Of a stretch of DNA of 64,000 bases, positions 17,128 to 25,629 are shown in pieces; the first letter of the stretch is position 1; every line of letters starts with the position of its first letter. The DNA lies in contig JBBQXK010000006.1 of the NCBI GenBank assembly GCA_038209775.1, positions 67,718-131,717 on the forward strand, in the 5' to 3' direction. The stretch comes from JBBQXK01 sp038209775. GTDB lineage: Bacteria; Pseudomonadota; Alphaproteobacteria; Rhodobacterales; Rhodobacteraceae. Below the pieces are notes generated by a model. That model worked only from the letters and a program-made list of their open reading frames with translations. It was not told the DNA's origin and did no database searches. The translations under genes and the position numbers were made by a program.

Positions 17128-17654
17128 TGGGCAAGGCGGTCGGCATCCTGATCGTGGTGACCGCGCTGATCGGCGGCGCGGTGCTGTATTACCTGCAGGT
17201 CTATGCCTTTTACACCCGGCTGCCTGCCGCTGCCGTGGCCGACCTGCGGGTGACGCTGGCCGATGGCCGCGAGGTGCCGGTGACGGCCACCGATTTCGAC
17301 GGCATCGACGCCGCCAGTTCGCCCATCCGCTACCGCGCCTGCCTGACGCCCGAGGCGCTGCCGCCGCTGGCCGAGCTTGCCCCCTATCCCGCCGCCGATC
17401 CCCTGAACGCGCCGATGTGGTTCATGTGCTTTGACGCCCGCGCCATCGGCGAGGCGCTGGAGACGGGGCGGGCGCAGGCGGTTCTGGCGCAGAAGGATTT
17501 GCATTACGGCATCGACCGGGTGCTGGCGCTGATGCCTGACGGGCGCGCCTATGTCTGGCACCAGATCAACCCCTGCGGCATGGCCGTGTTCAACGGCAAG
17601 ACCGCCCCCGAAGGCTGTCCGCCGCCGCCCGTCCGCGCGGCGGCCACGAGGTAA
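17124..17654 (+). CDS. Small membrane-anchored protein between glyQ and glyS (DUF6446-like)
   Basis: A 176-residue protein with one N-terminal membrane segment (KAVGILIVVTALIGGAVLYY, residues 3-23) and a periplasmic domain containing paired cysteines (YRACLTPEA and MWFMCFDARA, then INPCGMAV and PEGCPPPP), probably disulfide-bonded. I associate this gene position and sequence with the DUF6446 family of Rhodobacterales from memory, unverified. Its start overlaps the glyQ stop by four bases (ATGA) and glyS begins 9 bases after its end, so it is co-expressed with the synthetase, though no link to aminoacylation can be read from the sequence. Confidence 0.8.
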   Translation: MMGKAVGILIVVTALIGGAVLYYLQVYAFYTRLPAAAVADLRVTLADGREVPVTATDFDGIDAASSPIRYRACLTPEALPPLAELAPYPAADPLNAPMWFMCFDARAIGEALETGRAQAVLAQKDLHYGIDRVLALMPDGRAYVWHQINPCGMAVFNGKTAPEGCPPPPVRAAATR

Positions 17655-17662
17655 CCAGACCC

Positions 17663-19912
17663 ATGCCCGACCTTCTGATCGAACTCTTCTCCGAGGAAAT
17701 CCCCGCCCGGATGCAGGCCCGCGCCAGTGCCGACCTGAAACGGCTGATGACGGACGGGCTGGTGTCGGCGGGGCTGACCTATGTGTCGGCCGGCGCCTTT
17801 GCCACGCCGCGCCGCCTGACGCTGGCGGTTGAGGGGCTGACGGCGGCCAGCCCGGCCCAGACCGAGGAACGCAAGGGGCCAAGGGCCGACGCGCCGGATG
17901 CGGCGGTTGAGGGGTTCCTGCGGTCAACGGGGCTGACCCGCGAGCAACTGGTGCTGCGCGATCAGGGCAAGTCGCAGGTGTTCTTTGCCGTCGTGGAACG
18001 CCCGGGCCGCCCCGCCGGTACGATCGTGGCCGAGGTGCTGGAGGGGGTGATCCGTACCTTCCCATGGCCCAAGTCGATGCGCTGGGGCAATGGCACCTTG
18101 CGCTGGGTGCGGCCTTTGAAATCCATCCTCTGTGTCCTGACCGACGAGGGGGGCGCCACCGTGGTGCCCCTGTCGGTGGACGGGATCGCGGCGGGGGACA
18201 CCACCGAGGGCCATCGGTTCCTGTCGCCGGGCCGTTTCGTGGTGCGGTCGTTTGACGACTACTCCGCGCGCCTGCGCCGCGCCCATGTGATGCTTGACCC
18301 CGCCGAGCGGGAGGCGTCGATCTGGCAGGGGGCCACGAACCTCGCCTTTGCGGCAGGGCTGGAGGTGGTGCCGGATGCGGGGCTGTTGGCCGAGGTGGCG
18401 GGGCTGGTCGAATGGCCGGTGCCGCTGATGGGCCGGATATCGGATGAGTTTCTGGGGCTGCCGCCCGAGGTTCTGCAAACCTCGATGCGCGAACATCAGA
18501 AGTTCTTTTCGGTGAAGAACCCCGCCACGGGCCGGATCGAGGGGTTCGTGACCGTGGCCAACATGGTGACGGCGGATGACGGGGCCACGATCCTGAAGGG
18601 CAACCTCAAGGTGCTGTCGGCGCGGCTGTCCGACGCACGTTTCTTCTGGGAGAATGACCTGCGTGTGGCGAAGGCGGGGATGGGCGCGTGGGTTGACGGG
18701 TTGGCGGCGGTGACGTTCCACAACAAGCTGGGGTCACAGGCCGAACGTGTAGGGCGCATCGCGGCGTTGGCGCGTGAGATTGCGCCCATGGTGGGGGCCG
18801 ATCCTGCATTGGCCGAAGCGGCGGCGCGGGTGGCCAAGGCCGATCTGCGGTCGGCGATGGTGGGCGAGTTCCCGGAATTGCAGGGCGTGATGGGCATGTA
18901 CTATGCCCGCGAGGCCGGGTTGCCTGAGGCGGTGGCACTGGCCTGTCGCGATCACTATGCGCCGCTGGGGCCATCGGATGCAGTGCCGTCCGAGCCTGTG
19001 TCGGTGGCGGTGGCGCTGGCCGACAAGATTGACACCTTGTGCGGGTTCTGGGCGATTGATGAGAAGCCTACGGGGTCGAAGGACCCATTTGCGCTGCGCC
19101 GGGCGGCGTTGGGGGTTTTGAGGTTGGTGGTGGGGAATGGTGCTAGGGTTGAACTAAAGACAACTCTCTTCATCGGAGGTGATCTACATTACCAGCAGTT
19201 CCAACGCGAAGCTGCAGACGACATTCAGTCTGGAGATGAAAAGCTCGCATTGAGTTTGGGAATTGCGTCTCGGCATTTGGAGGAAGCGAGGGAGCTACTT
19301 CGCATGCACCTTCCTCGTCGAGATACGAAATCAAAGTTTCTTGAACTCAACTTGCAAACACGCGTTGGAGACATCCAAGATCCAGATGACGACCTCCTCA
19401 CCTTCCTCCACGACCGCCTCAAGGTCACCCTCCGCGATCAGGGCATCCGCCCTGACGTCATCGACGCCTGCCTCGCCATGCCCGGCAACGACGACCTCAC
19501 CCTTCTCGTCAAACGCGCCCAGGCCCTTGCCGCTACACTCAAAACCGACGACGGCGCGAACCTCCTCCAGGGCTTCAAGCGCGCCAACAACATCCTGACC
19601 GCCGAAGAGAAAAAGGACGGCGTCGAATACTCCTACGGCCCCGACGTCAAGTTCGCCGAAGGCCCCGAGGAACGCGCCCTCTTCGCCGCCCTTGACCATG
19701 CCGAAACCATCATCACCCCCGCCATGGCGCAGGAAGATTTCGCCACCGCCATGCAGGCCATGGCCACCCTGCGCGCCCCCGTCGACTCCTTCTTCACCGC
19801 CGTACAGATCAACACCGACAATCAGGTTGTCCGCCGCAACCGCCTGAACCTCCTCCACCGCATCCGCAGCCTGTGTGCGCAGGTGGCAGACCTGACCAAA
19901 CTCGACGGCTAA
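17663..19912 (+). CDS. glyS: Glycyl-tRNA synthetase, beta subunit, with an internal low-GC segment
   Basis: tRNA-binding subunit of glycyl-tRNA synthetase, 749 residues (E. coli has 689). The start MPDLLIELFSEEIPARMQ, the VGEFPELQGVMGMYYA stretch and the DKIDTLCGFWAIDEKPTGSKDPFALRR region are all typical. Between about residues 494 and 575 (19141-19385) the DNA becomes markedly AT-richer with different codons, and the encoded stretch is longer than the E. coli equivalent. After it, HDRLKVTLRDQGIRPDVIDA resumes the family sequence, but codons now end mostly in C, where upstream they end in G. The reading frame is intact throughout. RBS GAGGTAA precedes the ATG. Confidence 0.95.
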   Translation: MPDLLIELFSEEIPARMQARASADLKRLMTDGLVSAGLTYVSAGAFATPRRLTLAVEGLTAASPAQTEERKGPRADAPDAAVEGFLRSTGLTREQLVLRDQGKSQVFFAVVERPGRPAGTIVAEVLEGVIRTFPWPKSMRWGNGTLRWVRPLKSILCVLTDEGGATVVPLSVDGIAAGDTTEGHRFLSPGRFVVRSFDDYSARLRRAHVMLDPAEREASIWQGATNLAFAAGLEVVPDAGLLAEVAGLVEWPVPLMGRISDEFLGLPPEVLQTSMREHQKFFSVKNPATGRIEGFVTVANMVTADDGATILKGNLKVLSARLSDARFFWENDLRVAKAGMGAWVDGLAAVTFHNKLGSQAERVGRIAALAREIAPMVGADPALAEAAARVAKADLRSAMVGEFPELQGVMGMYYAREAGLPEAVALACRDHYAPLGPSDAVPSEPVSVAVALADKIDTLCGFWAIDEKPTGSKDPFALRRAALGVLRLVVGNGARVELKTTLFIGGDLHYQQFQREAADDIQSGDEKLALSLGIASRHLEEARELLRMHLPRRDTKSKFLELNLQTRVGDIQDPDDDLLTFLHDRLKVTLRDQGIRPDVIDACLAMPGNDDLTLLVKRAQALAATLKTDDGANLLQGFKRANNILTAEEKKDGVEYSYGPDVKFAEGPEERALFAALDHAETIITPAMAQEDFATAMQAMATLRAPVDSFFTAVQINTDNQVVRRNRLNLLHRIRSLCAQVADLTKLDG

Positions 19913-20007
19913 CCCCTTTTTCTGTCCCCAAATATCCCACGGGGGTTTGCCACCGGGAACGCCACCGGTTCGAGTGACCGGTGGCATGGGGGGGTGTGAA
20001 ACCCCCC
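19913..20007 (-). repeat. Dispersed palindromic element, copy 2, with two hairpins
   Basis: In reverse orientation it reads G-run hairpin (GGGGGG-TGTGAAA-CCCCCC, 19989-20007), a second stem GCCACCGGT/ACCGGTGGC (19961-19985), then the CCCACGGGG/ATATTTGGGG tail. It follows the glyS stop and may also stop transcription; the T-tract CTTTTTC lies at 19916-19922. Confidence 0.65.
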
Positions 20008-20075
20008 GGTCCTGCCCGCGACACTTGCGCCACTGTCACAAAGGCGTATGCTGCGCCTGAACATCAGGTGCCGCA

Positions 20076-22628
20076 GTGCAGAAACACGATCCCATCACCG
20101 ATTATGCGGTGATCACGCCGACGGCGCGGATTGCCGCCGTCACCCATGGCTGGCGCGCGAAGTGCCTGCAAAGGCTGGTCCGCATGGACCTGCCGGTGCC
20201 GCAGACGGTGACGCTGCCGGTGGCCACGGTGCGGGCCATCGCCGCCGGGCAGATGCCCGACACCCGCGCCATCCTGACCCATTTCGGCGAGGCGCCGCTG
20301 GTGTCGGTGCGCCCCAGCCCCGAAAACTCGGATTGGGGCGGCCCTTCGACCGTTCTCAACATCGGGCTGAACGCGGCGCGGCATGCGCGGCTGGCGGAAA
20401 CGCACGGGCAGGCGGCGGCGGACAAGTTGTATCTCAAGTTCGTGCAGGGCTATGCGGTGCATGTGGCGCGGCTGGACCCCGAGATGTTCGCGGGCCAGAC
20501 CCCCAGTGCCGACAGTCTGCGCGAGGCGCTGCGCGCCTACCGTGACGAGATGGACGAGGCGTTCCCCGAGGACCCGGCACAGCAGTTGTCCGGGGTTCTG
20601 CGGTCGATGGCGCGGGCGTGGGAGGGGACTTCGGCACGCCTTTTGCGGCAGGCCAAGGGGGCCCCTGCCGAGGGGGGGCTTGGGTTGATCGTGCAAGCGA
20701 TGGCGCAGGGGATCGGGCAGGGGCTGTCAGGGTCGGGGGTGATCCAGTTCGTCGATCCGGTCACGGGCGCGCCGCAGATCACCGGCCGCTACCTCAGCCA
20801 GAGCCAGGGGCGCGATGCGCTGACCCAGACCGAGGCGCTGTACCTGACCCGCGATGTGCGCGGGCCGTCGCTGGAAGAGCTGTCACCCGACCGCTTTGCC
20901 GATCTTCTGCGCTTTGGCAGCGCCTGCCGCCAGCGACTGCGCGAAGAGATGCAGGTCGAGTTCACCATCGATGACGGCAACCTGGCAGTGATCGACGCGG
21001 TCAAGGTGGTGCGGTCATCGCGGGCGTCGCTGAAGATCGCGGTGGCGCTGGCCGAAGAGGGGATCATCACCCGCGACGAGGCGATTCTGCGGGTGGAACC
21101 GCGCGCGCTGTCGGAATTGTTGCACCCGCAGATCGACCCGCGCAGCCCGCGCGATGTGTTCGGGCGCGGGATGCCGGCCAGTCCGGGGGCGGCCACCGGC
21201 AAGATCGTGTTTTCGTCGCAAGGCGCGCAGGCGTCGGCAGCGCGGGGCGAGCCGTGCATTCTGGTGCGTCGGGAAACCGCGCCCGAGGATATCCGGGGCA
21301 TGCATTCGTCGGTCGGTGTGCTGACCGAACGGGGCGGCATGACCAGCCATGCGGCGGTGATCGGGCGCGGTCTGGGGCTGCCCTGCATCGTCGGCGCGTC
21401 CGAGCTGCGCTTTGATGGCAAAGAGCGGAAACTGACCGCCAAGGATGGCCGCGTCTTCCGCGAGGGCGACACGATCACCGTCGATGGCACCACGGGTGAA
21501 GTGCTGGCGGGGGCCGCCGACATGCTGCCGCCCGCGCTGGACGACACGTTCCGCACATTGCTGGGCTGGGCTGATGCGGTGCGCGACATTGGTATCCGCG
21601 CCAATGCCGACACCCCTGCGGACGCCGCAACCGCCCGCCGGTTCGAGGCGCAGGGGATCGGGTTGTGCCGCACCGAACACATGTTTTTCGAGGAAGATCG
21701 TCTGGTCGCGATGCGCGAGATGATCTTTGCCGATACCGCCAAGGACCGCGCCGGGTCGCTGGCCCGCATCCTGCCGATGCAGCGTGATGACTTTGTGCAG
21801 TTGTTTGAAATCATGGCCGGATTGCCCGTCTGCATCCGCCTGTTCGACCCCCCCCTGCACGAGTTTCTGCCGCAATCGCGTGAGGGTTTGCGCGAATTGG
21901 CCGAGGCGCTGGACCGGCCCCTGTCCGAGGTCACCCGGCGGGCGGAATCGCTGACCGAGTTCAACCCGATGCTGGGGATGCGCGGGGTTCGGCTGGGTGT
22001 CGTGCTGCCCGAGATCTATGACATGCAGGCGCAGGCGATATTCGAGGCGACGGTCGAGGTCGGGCGGCGCGGGGCGATCGTGGTGCCCGAGGTGATGATC
22101 CCCCTTGTCAGCGCGCGGCGCGAGGTCGAGCTGGTCAAGACCCGTATCGACGCGGTTGCGGCAATGGTGCGCACCCAGACGCGGCGCGATTTTACCTATC
22201 GGCTGGGGGTGATGGTCGAAACCCCGCGTGCCGCCCTGCGCGCGGGTGAGATTGCCCAGCACGCGGCGTTCCTGTCGTTCGGGACCAATGACCTGACACA
22301 GATGACCTATGGCATGAGCCGCGATGACGCGGGCAAGTTCATGAATACTTATGTGCAGCAGGGCGTGTTCCCCGAGGATCCGTTCCATGTGCTGGACGTG
22401 GACGGGGTGGGCGAGTTGCTGTTGATGGGGGCCGAGCGGGGGCGGGCGACGCGGGCCGATCTGACGTTGTCGATCTGCGGCGAGCATGGCGGGAACCCCG
22501 AATCGATAGCCTTCTGCCGCAAGGCGGGGTTCGATTATGTGTCCTGCTCACCTTACCGTGTTCCCCTGGCGCGGCTTGCGGCGGCGCATATTGCGCTGTT
22601 GGACAAGAAGCCGGATAATCGTTCCTGA
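20076..22628 (+). CDS. Divergent pyruvate phosphate dikinase-like, PEP-utilising protein
   Basis: An 850-residue protein with the three-part PPDK layout: N-terminal ATP-grasp domain (about 15-340), swivelling phosphohistidine domain (GGMTSHAA, His425) and C-terminal PEP/pyruvate barrel (about 480-845, SFGTNDLTQM and ICGEHGGNP with Cys801). The phosphohistidine and the barrel cysteine are intact. The ATP-grasp half is altered: the usual GGKGANLAEM reads GWRAKCLQRL, and the glycine-rich SVRSGA..SMPGMM loop reads SVRPSPENSDWGGPS. It may therefore use a different donor or be regulatory. The start is GTG at 20076 with AGGTG upstream; there is no better ATG nearby. It stands alone between glyS and a wall hydrolase. 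Confidence 0.85.
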   Translation: MQKHDPITDYAVITPTARIAAVTHGWRAKCLQRLVRMDLPVPQTVTLPVATVRAIAAGQMPDTRAILTHFGEAPLVSVRPSPENSDWGGPSTVLNIGLNAARHARLAETHGQAAADKLYLKFVQGYAVHVARLDPEMFAGQTPSADSLREALRAYRDEMDEAFPEDPAQQLSGVLRSMARAWEGTSARLLRQAKGAPAEGGLGLIVQAMAQGIGQGLSGSGVIQFVDPVTGAPQITGRYLSQSQGRDALTQTEALYLTRDVRGPSLEELSPDRFADLLRFGSACRQRLREEMQVEFTIDDGNLAVIDAVKVVRSSRASLKIAVALAEEGIITRDEAILRVEPRALSELLHPQIDPRSPRDVFGRGMPASPGAATGKIVFSSQGAQASAARGEPCILVRRETAPEDIRGMHSSVGVLTERGGMTSHAAVIGRGLGLPCIVGASELRFDGKERKLTAKDGRVFREGDTITVDGTTGEVLAGAADMLPPALDDTFRTLLGWADAVRDIGIRANADTPADAATARRFEAQGIGLCRTEHMFFEEDRLVAMREMIFADTAKDRAGSLARILPMQRDDFVQLFEIMAGLPVCIRLFDPPLHEFLPQSREGLRELAEALDRPLSEVTRRAESLTEFNPMLGMRGVRLGVVLPEIYDMQAQAIFEATVEVGRRGAIVVPEVMIPLVSARREVELVKTRIDAVAAMVRTQTRRDFTYRLGVMVETPRAALRAGEIAQHAAFLSFGTNDLTQMTYGMSRDDAGKFMNTYVQQGVFPEDPFHVLDVDGVGELLLMGAERGRATRADLTLSICGEHGGNPESIAFCRKAGFDYVSCSPYRVPLARLAAAHIALLDKKPDNRS

Positions 22629-22685
22629 ACAATCGGTTGGAGCGATTGTTTCAGAAACAGCATTAATCCTATAGGCGGGTTTCTG
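22629..22685 (+). terminator. Hairpins after the PPDK-like gene
   Basis: ACAATCG/CGATTGT (22629-22635 with 22643-22649) begins at the stop codon and is followed by TTTC; a second stem CAGAAAC/GTTTCTG spans 22652-22685. The T-run is short, so termination is only likely. The remaining spacer to 22817 shows no gene. Confidence 0.45.
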
Positions 22686-22817
22686 CCGAAATGCCCGGTT
22701 CGGGCACGCCTGCGTTTACAGGTTCCCTTTCGATCATTAACCAAGGCCGCTGTTGCCTTTGCGGGTGGATCTTCATCCAGACCGCCACGTCAAGGGCCTT
22801 GGGGTGGAGCGGCCACG

Positions 22818-23498
22818 ATGCAGACCTTGCGTTGCGTAGCCTGTGCGATTGTCACCAGTATTTCCCTTGTCTTTCCGGCGATTGCCGACACCACGCGTAG
22901 CACATCGAACGACCCCCGGGCGGCGACGCAGGCGGTGGCGGCGCTGCTGGGGGCGGACACGAACGCGATGGCGGCACTGCCGGATCAGACCCTTGCCCCG
23001 CGCAAACCTGTGGTGGCGCAGAAGGCCAAGGCGCCGGCGTTCCGCCCCGATGCGGCCTGGCTTGCGACCCAGCCGGTGGCCAAGGGCGGCGCGGACTGGG
23101 CCTGTCTGACCAAGGCCATCTATTTCGAGGCCCGGGGCGAGACGCTGGCGGGCCAGTTCGCGGTGGCCGAGGTGATCGTGAACCGCGCGGTCAGCGGGCT
23201 GTATCCGCGCAGCGTCTGCGGTGTGGTCGGGCAGCGGGGCGGCGGCGGGTGCCAGTTCAGCTATGTCTGTGACGGGCGGGCCGACACGATGCGCGACGGT
23301 GAGGCCACGCGGATCGCGGGCAAGATCGCGGCGGCGATGCTGGGCGGCGCGCCGCGCACCCTGACCAACGGGGCCACGCATTTCCACACCCGCGCCGTGC
23401 GCCCGGGTTGGGCGCACCGGTTCCCGCGCACCGCCGTCATCGGCGCCCATCTGTTCTATCGCCAGCCCGGGGCGCGGCCGACGGTCGCGGTCAACTGA
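22818..23498 (+). CDS. Secreted cell wall hydrolase (SleB/Hydrolase_2 family)
   Basis: A 226-residue exported hydrolase. Residues 1-24 form a signal peptide (MQTLRCVACAIVTSISLVFP, then AIAD). After a variable linker, the Hydrolase_2 domain runs from about residue 92 to the end: CLTKAIYFEARGETLAGQFA holds the catalytic glutamate, followed by EVIVNRAVSGLYP, CQFSYVCDG and GATHFHT. Family members cleave peptidoglycan glycan strands, as SleB does in spore cortex; in non-spore-formers they act in wall turnover. Start ATG at 22818. It follows the PPDK-like gene by 189 bases. Confidence 0.92.
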   Translation: MQTLRCVACAIVTSISLVFPAIADTTRSTSNDPRAATQAVAALLGADTNAMAALPDQTLAPRKPVVAQKAKAPAFRPDAAWLATQPVAKGGADWACLTKAIYFEARGETLAGQFAVAEVIVNRAVSGLYPRSVCGVVGQRGGGGCQFSYVCDGRADTMRDGEATRIAGKIAAAMLGGAPRTLTNGATHFHTRAVRPGWAHRFPRTAVIGAHLFYRQPGARPTVAVN

Positions 23499-23594
23499 GC
23501 CTGTCGCGGCAACAGGCTTGACCGCCGCACCCGGCACAGGCAGGGCTGGCACCGCGTGCAAGGATGCGCGCATCCACATCCCGGACAGCGCCCG

Positions 23595-24485
23595 ATGACC
23601 GATGACACCAGCCTTGCCTTTGCCCACCCCGAGGCGCGCGCCGCAGCCCTTGCGGGGGACCGGCCGCTTGACCGGATTTCGCTGCGCGATCATGTGGTTC
23701 AGGCGGATATCGGGGCCTTTCAGCAGGAACGGGGACAGCGGCAGAGGCTGCGCTTCAACGTGGTGGTCGAGGTGGGGGCGGCGGGGCCGCTGAACGACGA
23801 CGTCGACCGCATCCTGTCCTATGACCGCATCACCGAGGCGATTGCGGCGGAACTGGCGGCAGAGCGGCTGAACCTGTTGGAAACGCTGGCCGAAGGGGTG
23901 GCCGCGCGAATTCTGGCAGCACCGCAGGCGGTGCGGGTGTTCCTGCGGATCGAAAAGCTGGACATCGGTGCCTATGCGCTGGGTGTTGAAATCGTGCGCT
24001 CACGCGCGGGGGGGCCCGCGCCGCGCGGCGGCGACGGGTTGCACCCGCTGGTGGTGTTTCTGGACAACGCCACCATCGGTGCCCCCGACCTTGGCGCAAG
24101 ACTGACCGGCTGGCAGGCGGAAGGTCCGGTAATCCTGACGGTCGGCCCCCCGGACGTGGCCCACCCGGCCACTGGCCACGCCCCGACGCAACGGCGGATC
24201 GATCTGTTGGCGATCGAGCAGAACGCCTGGGTTCTGGCCGCCCGCGACCCCCGTTGCGTGGTGGTGGAAACCCGGACCGAGATTGACTGGGCGATGCGAC
24301 AGGGCCGGATGGTGGTCTGGGCCCCGTCGAAACTGGTGCTGGATGCGGTGGACGGGCCGTCGTCCCACGGCGCGGTCACGCTGGCCTTGTGGATGGCCGG
24401 GGTGGTGGGCGCGCGGGCGCTGATCGTTCACGGCGCTGTAACGGTTCCCGCCGACCCTTGCGTGCCGGTGATCCGCGCCCCCTGA
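23595..24485 (+). CDS. folB: Dihydroneopterin aldolase, long form
   Basis: Folate biosynthesis enzyme cleaving dihydroneopterin to hydroxymethyl-dihydropterin and glycolaldehyde. The FolB domain is at about residues 20-140: RISLRDHVVQADIGAFQQE, then LSYDRITEAI, LNLLETLAEGVA and the catalytic-lysine region RIEKLDIG. The remaining 150 residues form a C-terminal extension with no motif I recognise, found in Rhodobacteraceae homologues. ATG at 23595 starts MTDDTSLAFAHPEARAA; upstream codons of the open frame have no start signal. It is followed by folP and glmM in the same direction, a conserved order in this family. Confidence 0.88.
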   Translation: MTDDTSLAFAHPEARAAALAGDRPLDRISLRDHVVQADIGAFQQERGQRQRLRFNVVVEVGAAGPLNDDVDRILSYDRITEAIAAELAAERLNLLETLAEGVAARILAAPQAVRVFLRIEKLDIGAYALGVEIVRSRAGGPAPRGGDGLHPLVVFLDNATIGAPDLGARLTGWQAEGPVILTVGPPDVAHPATGHAPTQRRIDLLAIEQNAWVLAARDPRCVVVETRTEIDWAMRQGRMVVWAPSKLVLDAVDGPSSHGAVTLALWMAGVVGARALIVHGAVTVPADPCVPVIRAP

Positions 24486-24548
24486 CCGGGCCCTTGCCAA
24501 GCGCCCACCCTTGCGCCACACCGCGTGGCGAAAACCGGCGTCTTGTGG

Positions 24549-24583
24549 TTTCTTCTTTGCCCCAAATACTCCCGCCGGAGGCT
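24549..24583 (-). repeat. Dispersed palindromic element, partial copy 3
   Basis: In reverse it reads GCCTCCGGCGGGAGTATTTG then GGGCAAAGAAGAAA, matching the tail of the dispersed element without its G-run hairpin. It lies between folB and folP. Confidence 0.55.
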
Positions 24584-24627
24584 CCTGCCGATGAAACAGG
24601 GGCCGCGCGCGCAAGTACGGGACCGCC

Positions 24628-25629
24628 ATGATCTACCCCCGACCCATCGTCATGCAGGACACAGCCCGCCCCAAGGCGGCCTATCCGCTGGCTGGTGGCT
24701 GGTGCTGGTTCGACCGGGCCGAGCTTCTGGAACGCGGCCAGCCGTCGCGCACGGTGCCCGCGCGCGATCTGCCGGCCGAAGTGCTGGACCGGCTGTGCGC
24801 GCCCCGCGCGGCCTTTGCGGGGATGGAACTGGACCGGGCCCGGATCATGGGCATCCTCAACGTCACCCCTGACAGTTTCTCGGACGGGGGGCGGTATCTG
24901 GACCATGCGGCGGCGCTGGCGCAGGGGCGGGCGCTGGTGGCGGAGGGCGCCGATGTGCTGGACATCGGCGGCGAAAGCACGCGGCCCGGGGCAGTTACGG
25001 TGCCCGACGACGACGAAATAGCACGCACCTCACCGGTGATCGCGGCATTGCGGGCGGCGGGGATGACCACGCCGATTTCGGTCGACACGCGCAAGGCGGT
25101 CGTGGCCCGGGCGGCGCTGGCGGCGGGGGCGGATGCGGTGAACGACGTGTCGGCGCTGGGGTACGATGCCGGGCTGGCGGGGGTGGTGGCGGGGGCGGGT
25201 TGTCCTGTGATCCTGATGCACGCGCAGGGCGCGCCTGCGACGATGCAGGACGATCCCCGGTACGGCGATGTGCTGTTGGATGTCTACGACGCGCTGGCGG
25301 CCCGGGTGGCGGCGGCAGAGACGGCAGGGATACCCCGCGACCGGATCATGATTGACCCCGGCATCGGGTTCGGCAAGACGGTGGCGCATAATCTGGCGCT
25401 GGTGCGGGGTCTGTCGCTGTTGCACGGGCTGGGGTTGCCGATGCTGCTGGGGGCGTCGCGCAAGCGGTTCATCGGCACTATCGGCGGTGACGCCGATGCT
25501 AGGATGCCCGGGTCGGTCGCGGTAGCGCTGGCGGGTGTGGCGCAGGGGGTGCAGATGGTGCGGGTGCATGACGTCGGGCCGACAAGGCAGGCCCTGTCCC
25601 TGTGGCAAGCGGTATGGAGCGTGCGATGA
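24628..25629 (+). CDS. folP: Dihydropteroate synthase
   Basis: Joins hydroxymethyl-dihydropterin pyrophosphate and p-aminobenzoate to make dihydropteroate; target of sulfonamides. The TIM-barrel core begins near residue 73: MGILNVTPDSFSDGG, then DIGGESTRPGA, PISVDTRKA, VNDVSALGYD, ILMHAQGAPATMQ and DPGIGFGKTVAHNL. It is 333 residues, longer than E. coli FolP because of a 70-residue N-terminal extension typical of Rhodobacteraceae. ATG at 24628 is used; ATG at 24652 is possible. The stop overlaps the glmM start (ATGA at 25626). Confidence 0.96.
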   Translation: MIYPRPIVMQDTARPKAAYPLAGGWCWFDRAELLERGQPSRTVPARDLPAEVLDRLCAPRAAFAGMELDRARIMGILNVTPDSFSDGGRYLDHAAALAQGRALVAEGADVLDIGGESTRPGAVTVPDDDEIARTSPVIAALRAAGMTTPISVDTRKAVVARAALAAGADAVNDVSALGYDAGLAGVVAGAGCPVILMHAQGAPATMQDDPRYGDVLLDVYDALAARVAAAETAGIPRDRIMIDPGIGFGKTVAHNLALVRGLSLLHGLGLPMLLGASRKRFIGTIGGDADARMPGSVAVALAGVAQGVQMVRVHDVGPTRQALSLWQAVWSVR

